DNA of 64,000 nt from NCBI RefSeq assembly GCF_001499965.1, contig NZ_LQIT01000056.1:62001-126000 (forward strand). The letters are read 5' to 3'. Every line of letters starts with the position of its first letter. Position 1 is the first letter of the stretch. This document shows, one piece after another, positions 26,823 to 35,877 of this stretch. The stretch is from Mycobacterium sp. GA-2829 (GTDB lineage Bacteria; Actinomycetota; Actinomycetes; Mycobacteriales; Mycobacteriaceae). A program made the translations under genes and the position numbers. The notes beneath the pieces are model-generated. The model made no database searches. It worked only from the letters and a program-made list of their open reading frames with translations, and was not told where the DNA came from.

Positions 26823-27993
26823 TCTGTGCACGCCGACCTTCGCCGATCTGGCCGCCCGGCTCGGCTTCTCCTGCGCGGAGGCGGGCGGCCTGGTCGAGTT
26901 CCGCAATCCGTTCGGTCTGGAGAACTGGACACTTCCGGTGCTCGAGGTGCTGGTCATCGCCGGCGCGGTGCTGGCGCTGGTCTACGCGGTCACCCGGTAT
27001 CGCAGGCACGCCGACCCGACCAACCTGGCGCTGTGGTTCGGGGCGATCGCCTATCTGCTGATCATCGAACCGCCGCTGTACTTCCCGTCCGCGTTCGGCA
27101 TCGACGAGTACGTCGACACGATGTTCGCGCACAACGTGTTCACGGTCGAGTTCCTGTGGGGGCGTCTGCCGCTCTACATCGTCGCGATCTACCCGATGAT
27201 GGCGACGGTCTCGTTCGAGATCGTTCGCAGGCTCGGGGTGTTCCGCCGCTACGGCACGTTCGCCGGGGCGCTGTGCGTCGGGTTCGTGCACCACGCGTTC
27301 TACGAGATCTTCGACCATCTCGGCCCGCAGCTGCGCTGGTGGGAGTGGACGCTGGAGCACCCGCTCAACCAACCGTTCTTCGACTCCGTCCCGCTGCCGA
27401 GCGTGGTGGTGTTCGCGGCGCTGTGGCCGACGTCGCTGGCGTTCTGCGTGCAGTTCTTCGTCGGCCGGCACGTCGATGCGGGCCGGTCGTTCACCGGCGG
27501 CCAGGTGGTGCTGCGCACGATCGTGGCCGGTGTGCTGGCCGCGGTCGGGACCTTCGTCCTGCCGCTGCCCGCCACCGTGGCGGGCGGCGTCTCCGGCAGC
27601 ACCGACGTCGGCGGCGTCGTGTACGCGCTGGAGCTGGTGGCGTTGAGTGCGGTGTCGGCGGTGCTGCTGATCGCGCAGTGGCGCCGGCTGCGGGGCGGCG
27701 TGACCGCCGAACATCCCGCCCCGACGCCGATCCTGCGGTATGCGGGCGGGTATCTCGCGGTGATGGCCGTGCTGTGGGTCGCGGCGCTGCCTGCCTACTT
27801 CGGCGCGGTCGACGGGGTCACCGCCGACGGCGATCCGGTGGGCAGTCTGTGGTACACCGTGGCCTGCTTCATCGTCGCGACGCTGGCCGTGCTGGCCGCG
27901 GCGACCGTGCCCACGAGGTCTACTGACGCGGCTGCTGCCCCGGGAGCAGCCCCCGCTTCTGCCGGCGCAGCACCTCCGCGCGCAGATAGATGA
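26815..27993 (+). CDS. Multi-pass membrane protein of unknown function
   Basis: A 392-residue protein with about eight to ten predicted membrane helices. It contains a His-rich segment GFVHHAFYEIFDHLGP near residue 158 and an ending rich in Ala, Pro and Gly. I do not recognise the family. The ATG at 26815 overlaps the hydrolase stop by eight bases, and an in-frame GTG at 26806 is an alternative. The last 74 bases, encoding the low-complexity tail, are antisense to the end of the DUF4233 gene. Together with the hydrolase it forms a TetR-controlled two-gene unit, possibly modifying or exporting a lipid-like compound, which is only a guess. Confidence 0.65.
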   Translation: MSDLCTPTFADLAARLGFSCAEAGGLVEFRNPFGLENWTLPVLEVLVIAGAVLALVYAVTRYRRHADPTNLALWFGAIAYLLIIEPPLYFPSAFGIDEYVDTMFAHNVFTVEFLWGRLPLYIVAIYPMMATVSFEIVRRLGVFRRYGTFAGALCVGFVHHAFYEIFDHLGPQLRWWEWTLEHPLNQPFFDSVPLPSVVVFAALWPTSLAFCVQFFVGRHVDAGRSFTGGQVVLRTIVAGVLAAVGTFVLPLPATVAGGVSGSTDVGGVVYALELVALSAVSAVLLIAQWRRLRGGVTAEHPAPTPILRYAGGYLAVMAVLWVAALPAYFGAVDGVTADGDPVGSLWYTVACFIVATLAVLAAATVPTRSTDAAAAPGAAPASAGAAPPRADR

Positions 27994-28324
27994 TCATCAG
28001 CCAGACCACCGCGAAGATGATCCCCATGACGCCGACGCCGGGATAGATCACCCAGCCGGCGATCAGCCCGGCCTGCACCGCGAGGTCGGCCCAGATCGCC
28101 CACGGCCGGCCCTGGATCCCGCACATCAGCAGGAGCAGCACCGCGAAACCGATCAGGTACGCCGTCGACGCCGCGGTCAGCCCGCCGCCGACCGACCCGA
28201 CCACCGGCAGTGCCAGGAGCACGACGATGGCCTCGAGGATCAGCGTGCCCGCCATCACCCCGCGGAAGCTCTTCCACGGGTCGGGCGGGGCCGGGGTCTG
28301 CTCGGCCGGCGGCTGATCGGTCAC
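27920..28324 (-). CDS. DUF4233 domain-containing membrane protein
   Basis: A 134-residue protein with four hydrophobic helices (around residues 25-45, 50-68, 75-92 and 95-115), a proline-rich N-terminus and a basic C-terminus. It corresponds to M. tuberculosis Rv2446c, which always follows folC. Its GTG overlaps the folC stop as GTGA. Function unknown. The 3' end overlaps the convergent membrane-protein gene at 26815-27993. Confidence 0.85.
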   Translation of the reverse strand: MTDQPPAEQTPAPPDPWKSFRGVMAGTLILEAIVVLLALPVVGSVGGGLTAASTAYLIGFAVLLLLMCGIQGRPWAIWADLAVQAGLIAGWVIYPGVGVMGIIFAVVWLMIIYLRAEVLRRQKRGLLPGQQPRQ

Positions 28325-29730
28325 TGCGGGTCCTTGCCGAACAGGGTCCGCGCCGCACCGGCGGTGACGACCGAACCGGTGATGACCATGCCCGCGCCCG
28401 ACAGCCCGTCGCCCTCGCTGCCCGCCTGCTCGACGACCGCGGTCGCGGTTTCGATGGCATCGGGCAGTGTGGCGGCGCGGATCACGCGTTCGGGACCGAA
28501 CCGCTCCTCGGCGCGGATCGCCAGCGCCTCGACCTCCAGCGCGCGCGGCGACCCGTTGTGGGTGACGACGATCTGGTCGAACGCCGGTTCCAGCGCGGCG
28601 AGGATGCCGTCGACGTCCTTGTCCCCCATCACCGACACCACTCCGACGAGGAAGCGGAAGTCGAATTCGGTCTGCAGCGCATCGGCCAGCGCCGCGGCGC
28701 CCGCCGGATTGTGGGCGGCGTCGATGAACACCGTGGGCGCGCTGCGGAGCCGTTCGAGCCTCCCGGGGCTGGTGGCGGCGGCGAATCCGGCCCGCACCGC
28801 GTCGATGTCGAGTTGGCGGTCGGCGCCCGCGCCGAAGAACGCCTCGACCGCGGCGAGCGCGAGCGCCGCGTTGTGCGCCTGGTGCTCACCGTGCAGCGGC
28901 AGGAAGACCTCCGAGTAGACGCCGCCGAGGCCCTGCAGTTCGAGCAACTGCCCGCCGATGGCGACCTGGCGCGACAGCACGGCGAATTCGGAGTCCTCGC
29001 GGGCGACGGCGGCGTCGGCGCGCACCGCCTGCGCGAGCAGCACCTCCATCGCCTCGGGGGCCTGCCGGCCGATCACCGCGACGGTATCGGTGGGCACGAG
29101 GTCGTCAGGCTGGCGGGTGATGATGCCCGCCTTCTCCCCCGCGATCTCGGCGATGGTGTCCCCGAGGTAGTCGGCGTGGTCGATGCCGATCGGCGTGATC
29201 ACCGCGACCGGCGCGTTGACGACATTGGTGGCGTCCCACGTACCGCCGAGCCCGACCTCCACGACCGCGACGTCGACGGGGGCGTCCGCGAACGCGGCGA
29301 ACGCCATCGCGGTGAGCACCTCGAACTTGCTCATCCGCGGGCCGCCCGCCTTCTCGGACTGTTCGTCGACCATCTGCACGAACGGTTCGATCTCGCGGTA
29401 GACCTCGACGTAGCGCGCGGGGGTGATCGGCTCCCCGTCGATCGAGATGCGCTCGACCGCCGACTGCAGGTGCGGGCTGGTGGTGCGGCCGGTGCGGCGG
29501 CTCAGCGCGATGAGCAGCGCGTCGATCATCCGGGCCACCGACGTCTTGCCGTTGGTGCCCGCGATGTGGATCGACGGGTAGCCGGACTGCGGGGAGCCGA
29601 GCATCTCCAGCAGCGCGCTGATCCGCGCGGTGCTGGGCTCGATCTTGGTCTCCGGCCAGCGGGCGTCGAGCAGGTGCTCGACCTGTAGGAGCGCCGCGAC
29701 CTCGTCGGGAGTCGGTTCCGGCCGGCTCAT
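28321..29730 (-). CDS. folC: Folylpolyglutamate synthase / dihydrofolate synthase
   Basis: FolC adds glutamate to dihydropteroate and to tetrahydrofolates. The 469-residue protein has the ATP-binding P-loop GTNGKTSVA near residue 59, the SPHL motif near 85, the GLGGTWDATN segment near 160 and an AHNPAGAAAL motif in the C-terminal domain. The start overlaps the valS stop by four bases (ATGA), and its own stop overlaps the DUF4233 gene, giving a tightly coupled valS-folC-DUF4233 unit, as in M. tuberculosis Rv2448c-Rv2446c. Confidence 0.95.
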   Translation of the reverse strand: MSRPEPTPDEVAALLQVEHLLDARWPETKIEPSTARISALLEMLGSPQSGYPSIHIAGTNGKTSVARMIDALLIALSRRTGRTTSPHLQSAVERISIDGEPITPARYVEVYREIEPFVQMVDEQSEKAGGPRMSKFEVLTAMAFAAFADAPVDVAVVEVGLGGTWDATNVVNAPVAVITPIGIDHADYLGDTIAEIAGEKAGIITRQPDDLVPTDTVAVIGRQAPEAMEVLLAQAVRADAAVAREDSEFAVLSRQVAIGGQLLELQGLGGVYSEVFLPLHGEHQAHNAALALAAVEAFFGAGADRQLDIDAVRAGFAAATSPGRLERLRSAPTVFIDAAHNPAGAAALADALQTEFDFRFLVGVVSVMGDKDVDGILAALEPAFDQIVVTHNGSPRALEVEALAIRAEERFGPERVIRAATLPDAIETATAVVEQAGSEGDGLSGAGMVITGSVVTAGAARTLFGKDPQ

Positions 29731-32384
29731 TGGGAGGACAACCCGGCCAGGCGGGCGTTGATCCGCTCGACCTCTTCGCGCGCCACCTGCTGGCGGGCGC
29801 GGATCTTGTCGACCACCTCGGCGGGCGCCTTGGCCAGGAACGCGTCGTTGCCCAGTTTCGCGGTGGTGCCGTCGAGCTCCTTCTCCGCGGCCGCGAGGTC
29901 CTTCTCCAGCCTGCGGCGCTCGGCGGCGACGTCGACGGTCCCGGAGGTGTCGACCTCGACCACGACCGTTCCGCCCGAGAGCCGCACCTCCACCGAGGCC
30001 GACGCGGTGAAGCCGTCACCGGCCTCGGTCAGCCAGGCCAGCGCGCGCACCGCGGGCACATGGGCGTCGAGCCCGGCCGCGCCGACGTCGGACAGCCGGG
30101 CGGGCACCCGCTGCCGGTCGGCCAGCCCCTGATCGCTGCGGAACCGGCGCACCTCGGTGACCAACTTCTGGGCATCGGTGATCCGTTGCGCCGCAGCGGG
30201 ATCCGGCGCGAACCCGGACGGCTCCGGCCAGTCGGCGACGACCAGCGACTCCCCACCGGTCAACGTCTTCCAGAGCACCTCGGTGACGAACGGCATCACC
30301 GGGTGCAGCAGTTTCAGCAGGGTGTCGAGGACGGCCGCGAGCACCGCGGTGGTGTGTGAAAGACTCTCGCCCAGTTGCACTTTCGCGAGCTCGACGTACC
30401 AGTCGCAGAACTCGTCCCACGCGAAGTGGTACAGCGACTCACACGCCCGGCTGAACTCATAGGCGTCGAAGGCCGCGTCGACCTCGGCGCGCACCTCCTC
30501 CAGGCGGCCGAGGATCCAGCGGTCGGCGTCGGTGAGCGCCGCGGCGTCGGGCAGTGGCGCGGGTGCGGCCCCGTTCATCAGCGCGAACCGGGTGGCGTTG
30601 AACAGTTTCGTCGCGAAGTTGCGGGATGCGCGGGCGTGGTCCTCGCCGATGGCCAGATCGCCGCCGGGGCTGGCGCCGCGGGCGAGGGTGAAGCGGAGCG
30701 CATCAGCGCCGAAGGACTCCACCCAGTCGAGCGGGTCGATGCCGTTGCCGCGGGACTTGCTCATCTTGCGCCCGTGTTCGTCGCGGATGAGCCCGTGCAG
30801 GAAGACGTTCTCGAACGGCACGTTCGCGGTGCGCTGCCCGTCGAGGGTGATAGCCGGATCGTCGGCGACGAAGGTACCGAACATCATCATCCGCGCGACC
30901 CAGAAGAACAGGATGTCGTACCCGGTCACCAGCACGGTGGTCGGATAGAACTTCTCGAGTTCCGGTGTGCGGTCGGGCCATCCCAAGGTGGAGAACGGCC
31001 ACAGCGCCGAGGAGAACCACGTGTCGAGCACGTCGGGGTCCTGCTCCCAGCCCGCCGGCGGGGTCTCGTCCGGTCCGACGCAGACGGTTTCGCCGTCGGG
31101 GCCGTGCCAGATCGGGATGCGGTGGCCCCACCACAGCTGACGGGAGATGCACCAGTCGTGCATGTTGTCGACCCAGGCGAACCACCGCGGTTCCAGGCTG
31201 GGCGGGTGAATGACGGTGTGGCCGTTGCGGACCGCGTCGCCGGCGGCCTTGGCCAGCGCCTCGACCTTGACCCACCACTGCAGGCTCAGGCGCGGCTCGA
31301 TGGGTTCACCGCTGCGTTCGGAGTGTCCGACGCTGTGCAGGTACGGCCGCTTCTCGGCGACGATGCGGCCCTGGTCGGCCAGCGCCTCGCGCACCTTGAC
31401 CCGCGCCTCGAACCGGTCCATTCCGTCGAATTGCGTTCCGGTGCCCGCGATCCGGCCCTTGGTGTCCATGATCGTCGGCATCGGCAGCGAATGCCGCAGC
31501 CCGATCTCGAAGTCGTTGGGGTCGTGCGCGGGGGTGACCTTGACCGCACCGGTGCCGAATTCGGGGTCGACGTGGGTGTCGGCGACGATCACGAGTTCGG
31601 TGTCGAGGAACGGGTGCGCCAACGTGCTGCCGACCAGGTGGCGGTAGCGCTCGTCGTCGGGGTGCACGGCGATCGCGGTGTCACCGAGCATGGTCTCCAC
31701 CCGGGTGGTGGCGACGATGATGTGCGGTTCGTCGTCCGACAGCGAGCCGTAGCGGAACGACACCAGCTCACCCTCGACGTCGTCGTACTTGACCTCGAGG
31801 TCGCTGATCGCGGTCTCCAGCACGGGCGACCAGTTGACCAGCCGCTCGGCCTGGTAGATCAGCCCAGCGTCGTAGAGCTTCTTGAAGATCGTGCGCACGG
31901 CGCGGGACAGGCCCTCGTCCATGGTGAACCGGTCGCGGCTCCAGTCGACGCCGTCGCCGAGCCTGCGCATCTGCGCGCCGATGGTGCCGCCGGACTCCCG
32001 CTTCCAGTCCCAGACCTTGTCGATGAACAGTTCGCGGCCGAAGTCCTCTTTGGTCTTCCCGTCGACCGCCAGTTGCTTCTCGACCAGGGTCTGCGTCGCG
32101 ATGCCCGCGTGGTCCATGCCGGGCAGCCACAGCACCTCGAAACCCTGCATCCGCTTGCGCCGGGTCAGCGCATCCATCAGCGTGTGGTCGAGCGCGTGGC
32201 CCATGTGCAGGCTGCCCGTGACGTTCGGCGGCGGCAGCACGATCGAGTACGCCGGCTTGCCGCTCGCCGGATCGGCGGTGAAGTACCCGGCGTCCACCCA
32301 GCCCTGGTAGAGGTCGGCCTCTACCGCACCGGGATCCCACGACTTGGGGAGGGATTCGGCGCTGGCGTCAGGGGTGGCGGTCAC
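29727..32384 (-). CDS. valS: Valyl-tRNA synthetase
   Basis: An 885-residue class I synthetase that charges tRNA-Val. The HIGH motif appears as PNVTGSLHMGHAL near residue 55 and the KMSKS motif as GRKMSKSRGNG near 530. A CP1 editing domain lies between them, and the last 65 residues form the coiled-coil arm typical of ValRS. The start is GTG at 32384. First gene of the valS-folC-DUF4233 unit. Confidence 0.97.
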   Translation of the reverse strand: MTATPDASAESLPKSWDPGAVEADLYQGWVDAGYFTADPASGKPAYSIVLPPPNVTGSLHMGHALDHTLMDALTRRKRMQGFEVLWLPGMDHAGIATQTLVEKQLAVDGKTKEDFGRELFIDKVWDWKRESGGTIGAQMRRLGDGVDWSRDRFTMDEGLSRAVRTIFKKLYDAGLIYQAERLVNWSPVLETAISDLEVKYDDVEGELVSFRYGSLSDDEPHIIVATTRVETMLGDTAIAVHPDDERYRHLVGSTLAHPFLDTELVIVADTHVDPEFGTGAVKVTPAHDPNDFEIGLRHSLPMPTIMDTKGRIAGTGTQFDGMDRFEARVKVREALADQGRIVAEKRPYLHSVGHSERSGEPIEPRLSLQWWVKVEALAKAAGDAVRNGHTVIHPPSLEPRWFAWVDNMHDWCISRQLWWGHRIPIWHGPDGETVCVGPDETPPAGWEQDPDVLDTWFSSALWPFSTLGWPDRTPELEKFYPTTVLVTGYDILFFWVARMMMFGTFVADDPAITLDGQRTANVPFENVFLHGLIRDEHGRKMSKSRGNGIDPLDWVESFGADALRFTLARGASPGGDLAIGEDHARASRNFATKLFNATRFALMNGAAPAPLPDAAALTDADRWILGRLEEVRAEVDAAFDAYEFSRACESLYHFAWDEFCDWYVELAKVQLGESLSHTTAVLAAVLDTLLKLLHPVMPFVTEVLWKTLTGGESLVVADWPEPSGFAPDPAAAQRITDAQKLVTEVRRFRSDQGLADRQRVPARLSDVGAAGLDAHVPAVRALAWLTEAGDGFTASASVEVRLSGGTVVVEVDTSGTVDVAAERRRLEKDLAAAEKELDGTTAKLGNDAFLAKAPAEVVDKIRARQQVAREEVERINARLAGLSSQ

Positions 32385-32438
32385 CGGTCAATTCTAGGTA
32401 GCCGCGCCACTGGCGACCGAACGGGTCCCGACCGGCGC

Positions 32439-33698
32439 TCAGGCCAGTCGCGACGTCTCCAGCGCGACCCCCGCGCCGGGGAACCGCGCGATCAGCGCGT
32501 CGCCGATCGCGGCCGCCGGGGTGAGCACACCGTGCAGGTCGGGCAGCTGATCGTGGTCGAGCGCCAGGGCCAGTCCCGATTCGCCGAGCAGCACCGACGT
32601 CGCCTTGTAACCGGGGTCACCCTGCTGTGACATCCGTGCCACGTACCGCGCGCCGGTGGTCGTGGTGGTGTAGGTCTCGACGGTGTAGTGCCCCTTCTCC
32701 CGGGTCTGCTCGCTGGGGCCGGTGCCCGGCGCGGGCAGCACCCTGTCGAGCAGCTTGCGCGGTACCCGGTGGAAGTAGCGCGAGCCCAGACCCATGACGG
32801 CGGCGCTGCCCGCGGTGGTCAGCGCGGCGGCGACGGGTGCGACGGGCGTGCGGCCGGTGCTCATCACCTCCGAGTACTCGAGCTTGCGGCCGTAGGCGTA
32901 GTCGAGCAGCGCGTTGCTGCGACGGACGATGCGGGTGTTGGGCCCGGCCATCGCGAACGCCGCCGTCCAGTACCCGGACAGTTCCGGGGCGATCTCCGCA
33001 CCGCGCCGCCACCGCATGTCGGGCTGGGCGCCGAGTTCGGGTTCGGCGCTGCGATCCGGCGACAGTGTGTAGGGGTCGGTCATCTGGCGGCGCGCCTCGG
33101 GGTTGGTCGAGGCGGTGTTGAGCACTTCGAGGACCGAGGCGATCGTGCCGCCGGATGCGCCGCCGGCGAAGGTGCGCACCACCATGCTGGTGTCGCCGAG
33201 CTCGCCCTCCCCGTCCGCGGCCACCGCGCGGTGCAGGGCGTAGACGGTGAGATCCGACGGGATGGAATCGAAGCCGCACGAGTGCACGATCCGCGCACCG
33301 GTGTCGACCGCCTGCTTGTGGTAGTGGTCGATGCTGTCGCGGATGAACATCGTCTCACCGGTGAGGTCGGCGTAGTCGGTGCCCGCGGCGGCGCAGGCGG
33401 CGACCAGCGGCAACCCGTACTTGGTGTAGGGCCCGACGGTGGTGATGACGACGCGGGTGCGGGCGGCCATCGCGTTGAGCGTCGACGGCTGTGAGGCGTC
33501 GGCGCTGATCAACTCCCAGTCGGCGGCTTTCGCGCCCAGCGACTCACGGACCTTGAGCAGTTTGTCCTGTGAGCGGCCCGCCAGCGCGATTCGGGCCTCA
33601 CCGCCGTGCCTGGCCAGGTAGTCGGCGGTGAGTTTCCCGACGAATCCGGTTGCTCCGTAGACGATGATGTCGAATTCACGCTGCTCTGCGGGGCTCAT
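32439..33698 (-). CDS. Saccharopine dehydrogenase-like / trans-acting enoyl reductase family protein
   Basis: A 419-residue protein with an N-terminal Rossmann fold, GATGFVGKLTADYLARHGG near residue 15 and an AGRS motif near 40. It matches M. tuberculosis Rv2449c in position beside valS and is related to Rv2953, the trans-acting enoyl reductase of phenolic lipid synthesis. Such proteins reduce polyketide or fatty acyl intermediates, or act as saccharopine reductases; which applies here is unknown. ATG at 33698. It ends 54 bases from the valS start. Confidence 0.82.
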   Translation of the reverse strand: MSPAEQREFDIIVYGATGFVGKLTADYLARHGGEARIALAGRSQDKLLKVRESLGAKAADWELISADASQPSTLNAMAARTRVVITTVGPYTKYGLPLVAACAAAGTDYADLTGETMFIRDSIDHYHKQAVDTGARIVHSCGFDSIPSDLTVYALHRAVAADGEGELGDTSMVVRTFAGGASGGTIASVLEVLNTASTNPEARRQMTDPYTLSPDRSAEPELGAQPDMRWRRGAEIAPELSGYWTAAFAMAGPNTRIVRRSNALLDYAYGRKLEYSEVMSTGRTPVAPVAAALTTAGSAAVMGLGSRYFHRVPRKLLDRVLPAPGTGPSEQTREKGHYTVETYTTTTTGARYVARMSQQGDPGYKATSVLLGESGLALALDHDQLPDLHGVLTPAAAIGDALIARFPGAGVALETSRLA

Positions 33699-33708
33699 CC
33701 TCCCGACG

Positions 33709-35712
33709 CTACCCGAGCATTTCGGGGAGCCCGACGTCCTGGCCGAGCACGTGACGGGACAGGAACGCCGTGACCACCTGATACCAGAGCTTGGCGTGCT
33801 GGGGGCTGAGCACCCAGTGGTTCTCCGACGGGAAATAGAGGAACCGGTGCGGACCCGTCCCGTCGTCGGCGGCGGGCAGCTTCGATTTGGTGAGCAGTTC
33901 GTACCAGAGCCGCAGCGCCTCCCCGATCGGCACCCGGTAGTCCTTGTCGCCGTGGATGACGAGCATCGGCGTCGCGATGTCGGCGACCGACAGGTGCGGT
34001 GAATTGCGTTCGGCCATCTCGGGTGTCATCTCGCGCGCCCACCAGTAGGCGCCGTCGGTGGTGGTGCCGAACTGGTCGAGCGCCCAGAGGCTGGCGTGCG
34101 TGACGATCGCGTCGAACCGGTCGGTGTGCCCGGCGATCCAGTTCGCCATGTACCCGCCGACCGATCCGCCCATCACCGCGGTACGGGTGCCGTCGATGCG
34201 GGGGTCGGCGATCGCGGCGTCGGTGGCGGCCATGAGATCGGTGTAGGGCGACTGCCCCCAAGCGCCCCAGCCGCGCTGGATGAACTCCTGGCCGTAGCCG
34301 GTCGACAGTGCGGGGTCGGGCAGCAGGACGGCATAGCCCTGCGCGGCCATCAGCCACGGGTTCCACCGCCAGTGCCAGGCGTTCCAGCTGGCGAGCGGGC
34401 CGCCGTGCACCCACAGCAGCAGCGGCGCCGGCTGGTCGGCGTCGGCGCCGTCGGGCAGCACCAGCCACGAGCGCACCGCGGCACCGTCGGGCGCGGTGGC
34501 GGTCACCTCGGTGAGGGTGCCGGGGAGCTGCGGGGCGTCGACGGTGGGCAGCACGGTGACGGTGCCGTCGGGGTCGATGCGCACGGGATGCGGTGCCGCG
34601 GCGTAGCTGTGCCGGACGGCGTAGACGACGCCGCCGGGCGCGGTGGTGACGTCGGTGTAGGTGTGGTCGTCGTCGGTCAACCGGGTGACCGCACCGGTGT
34701 CGGGGTCGACGAGGAAGATCGGTCCGCGGCCGTTGTCGTCGGCGGTGACCACCAGCGTCGAGCCGTCGCGGCTCCACGACACCGACGTCGGCCAGCGGTC
34801 CCAGTCCGCCGTCAACTCCCGCGGCTCTTCCCCGAACCGAATGCAGCACAACGTGATTCGCGGTGCCTGCAGCGGTGTGGAGATCGTCTCGCGGGTGAAC
34901 GCGACCGCGCGGCCGTCCGGGGAGATCGCGGGATTGCCGAGGTCGGCGGCCGGATCGTCGACGATGGTGGTGCGCTGCCCGTCGGCCACCTCGACGCGCA
35001 CCAGCGTGCCGCGCAGTGCCGCGCCGGCCGACGGGTTCTGCCACGTCACGACGAGGAAGCGGCCGTCGTTGCTGAGGTCGACCCCGGCCTCGCGCAGCCC
35101 GCCGCCGGGTGCAGGTGTGAGGTCGCGGCCGTCGGCGGCGTCGAGCAGATGCGGTTGGTCGGGTCCGAGGTCGTGGTCCCAGTAGCGCACGGGGTAGCCG
35201 GTGTGCAGGACGGCGGAGACCTTGTTGTCCTTGCGCAGCGCGCGCAGCCTCTTGTCGTCGCCGAGGTCGCCGGCCGAGGCCAGCAGGGGCGCGCCCACCA
35301 CCGTCACGCCCGCGGCCCTGGCGCACCGCACCGCGGTGACTCCCCCGGGCGGGGCGAGTTCCTCGACCGCCTCCCCGCCTGCGGCGGGGAGGCGCCACAG
35401 CGCGGTGGGCGGCTTGTCGTCGTCCTTGGAGGGCCGCGACGCGAGGAACAGCAGATCCCCGCCCGGGGTGAACGCGGGTGCGCGCTCCCCCTTGGCACCG
35501 CGGGTCAACCGCCGCGCGGGGCCCGCTCCGGCGGGGTCCAGTTCCCAGATCGCGGTGACGAACGCGGTGCCGGTCTCGTCGAGTTCGCTGATCGTGGTCA
35601 CCACCCGCGTGCCGTCGGGGGATACCGCCAGCCCGGAGACCCGGGGCAGCGCGAGATAGGCGTCGAGATCGTGGAAGGGGGTCGCCGCGGCGCGGTCCGG
35701 GTCGGAAGACAT
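33709..35712 (-). CDS. S9-family prolyl oligopeptidase-type serine peptidase
   Basis: A 667-residue peptidase with an N-terminal WD/beta-propeller part (WELDPAGAG, LAVSPDGTRVVT and similar repeats) and a C-terminal alpha/beta hydrolase domain. The nucleophile is Ser517 in GGSVGGYMANW, the acid lies in HGDKDYRVP and the histidine in PSENHWVLS. There is no signal peptide from the ATG at 35712, so it is probably cytoplasmic and trims proline-containing peptides. A longer N-terminus is in frame but lacks a ribosome site. It is absent from this position in M. tuberculosis and starts the accessory stretch before rpfE. Confidence 0.85.
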   Translation of the reverse strand: MSSDPDRAAATPFHDLDAYLALPRVSGLAVSPDGTRVVTTISELDETGTAFVTAIWELDPAGAGPARRLTRGAKGERAPAFTPGGDLLFLASRPSKDDDKPPTALWRLPAAGGEAVEELAPPGGVTAVRCARAAGVTVVGAPLLASAGDLGDDKRLRALRKDNKVSAVLHTGYPVRYWDHDLGPDQPHLLDAADGRDLTPAPGGGLREAGVDLSNDGRFLVVTWQNPSAGAALRGTLVRVEVADGQRTTIVDDPAADLGNPAISPDGRAVAFTRETISTPLQAPRITLCCIRFGEEPRELTADWDRWPTSVSWSRDGSTLVVTADDNGRGPIFLVDPDTGAVTRLTDDDHTYTDVTTAPGGVVYAVRHSYAAAPHPVRIDPDGTVTVLPTVDAPQLPGTLTEVTATAPDGAAVRSWLVLPDGADADQPAPLLLWVHGGPLASWNAWHWRWNPWLMAAQGYAVLLPDPALSTGYGQEFIQRGWGAWGQSPYTDLMAATDAAIADPRIDGTRTAVMGGSVGGYMANWIAGHTDRFDAIVTHASLWALDQFGTTTDGAYWWAREMTPEMAERNSPHLSVADIATPMLVIHGDKDYRVPIGEALRLWYELLTKSKLPAADDGTGPHRFLYFPSENHWVLSPQHAKLWYQVVTAFLSRHVLGQDVGLPEMLG

Positions 35713-35795
35713 ACGAATTTCGTAACACACTGGCGGACACGACTTCACGCGGTGTTTACGCGCCGTGACCGGTGGGACACATCCGCGCGGTTAGC

Positions 35796-35812
35796 GTTCA
35801 AGCGTCGTACAC
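35796..35812 (-). promoter_or_regulatory. Weak candidate GlnR-type box upstream of the ammonium transporter
   Basis: On the minus strand GTGTAC and TGAAC are separated so that their AC dinucleotides are nine bases apart, the spacing of GlnR half-sites. The remaining positions match poorly. It lies 66 bases before the transporter start. The suggestion leans on the known GlnR control of mycobacterial ammonium transporters. Confidence 0.2.
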
Positions 35813-35877
35813 CGTCAGTGCTTCGAGATCACTGCGGATAAACCCGTCGTCCCGAATCCCACCCTGGGGAGGTCCCA

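Noticed and set aside
34096..35841. Long open frame antisense to the S9 peptidase gene
   Set aside because: It results from the high GC and codon bias of the sense gene; no domain is seen in its translation.
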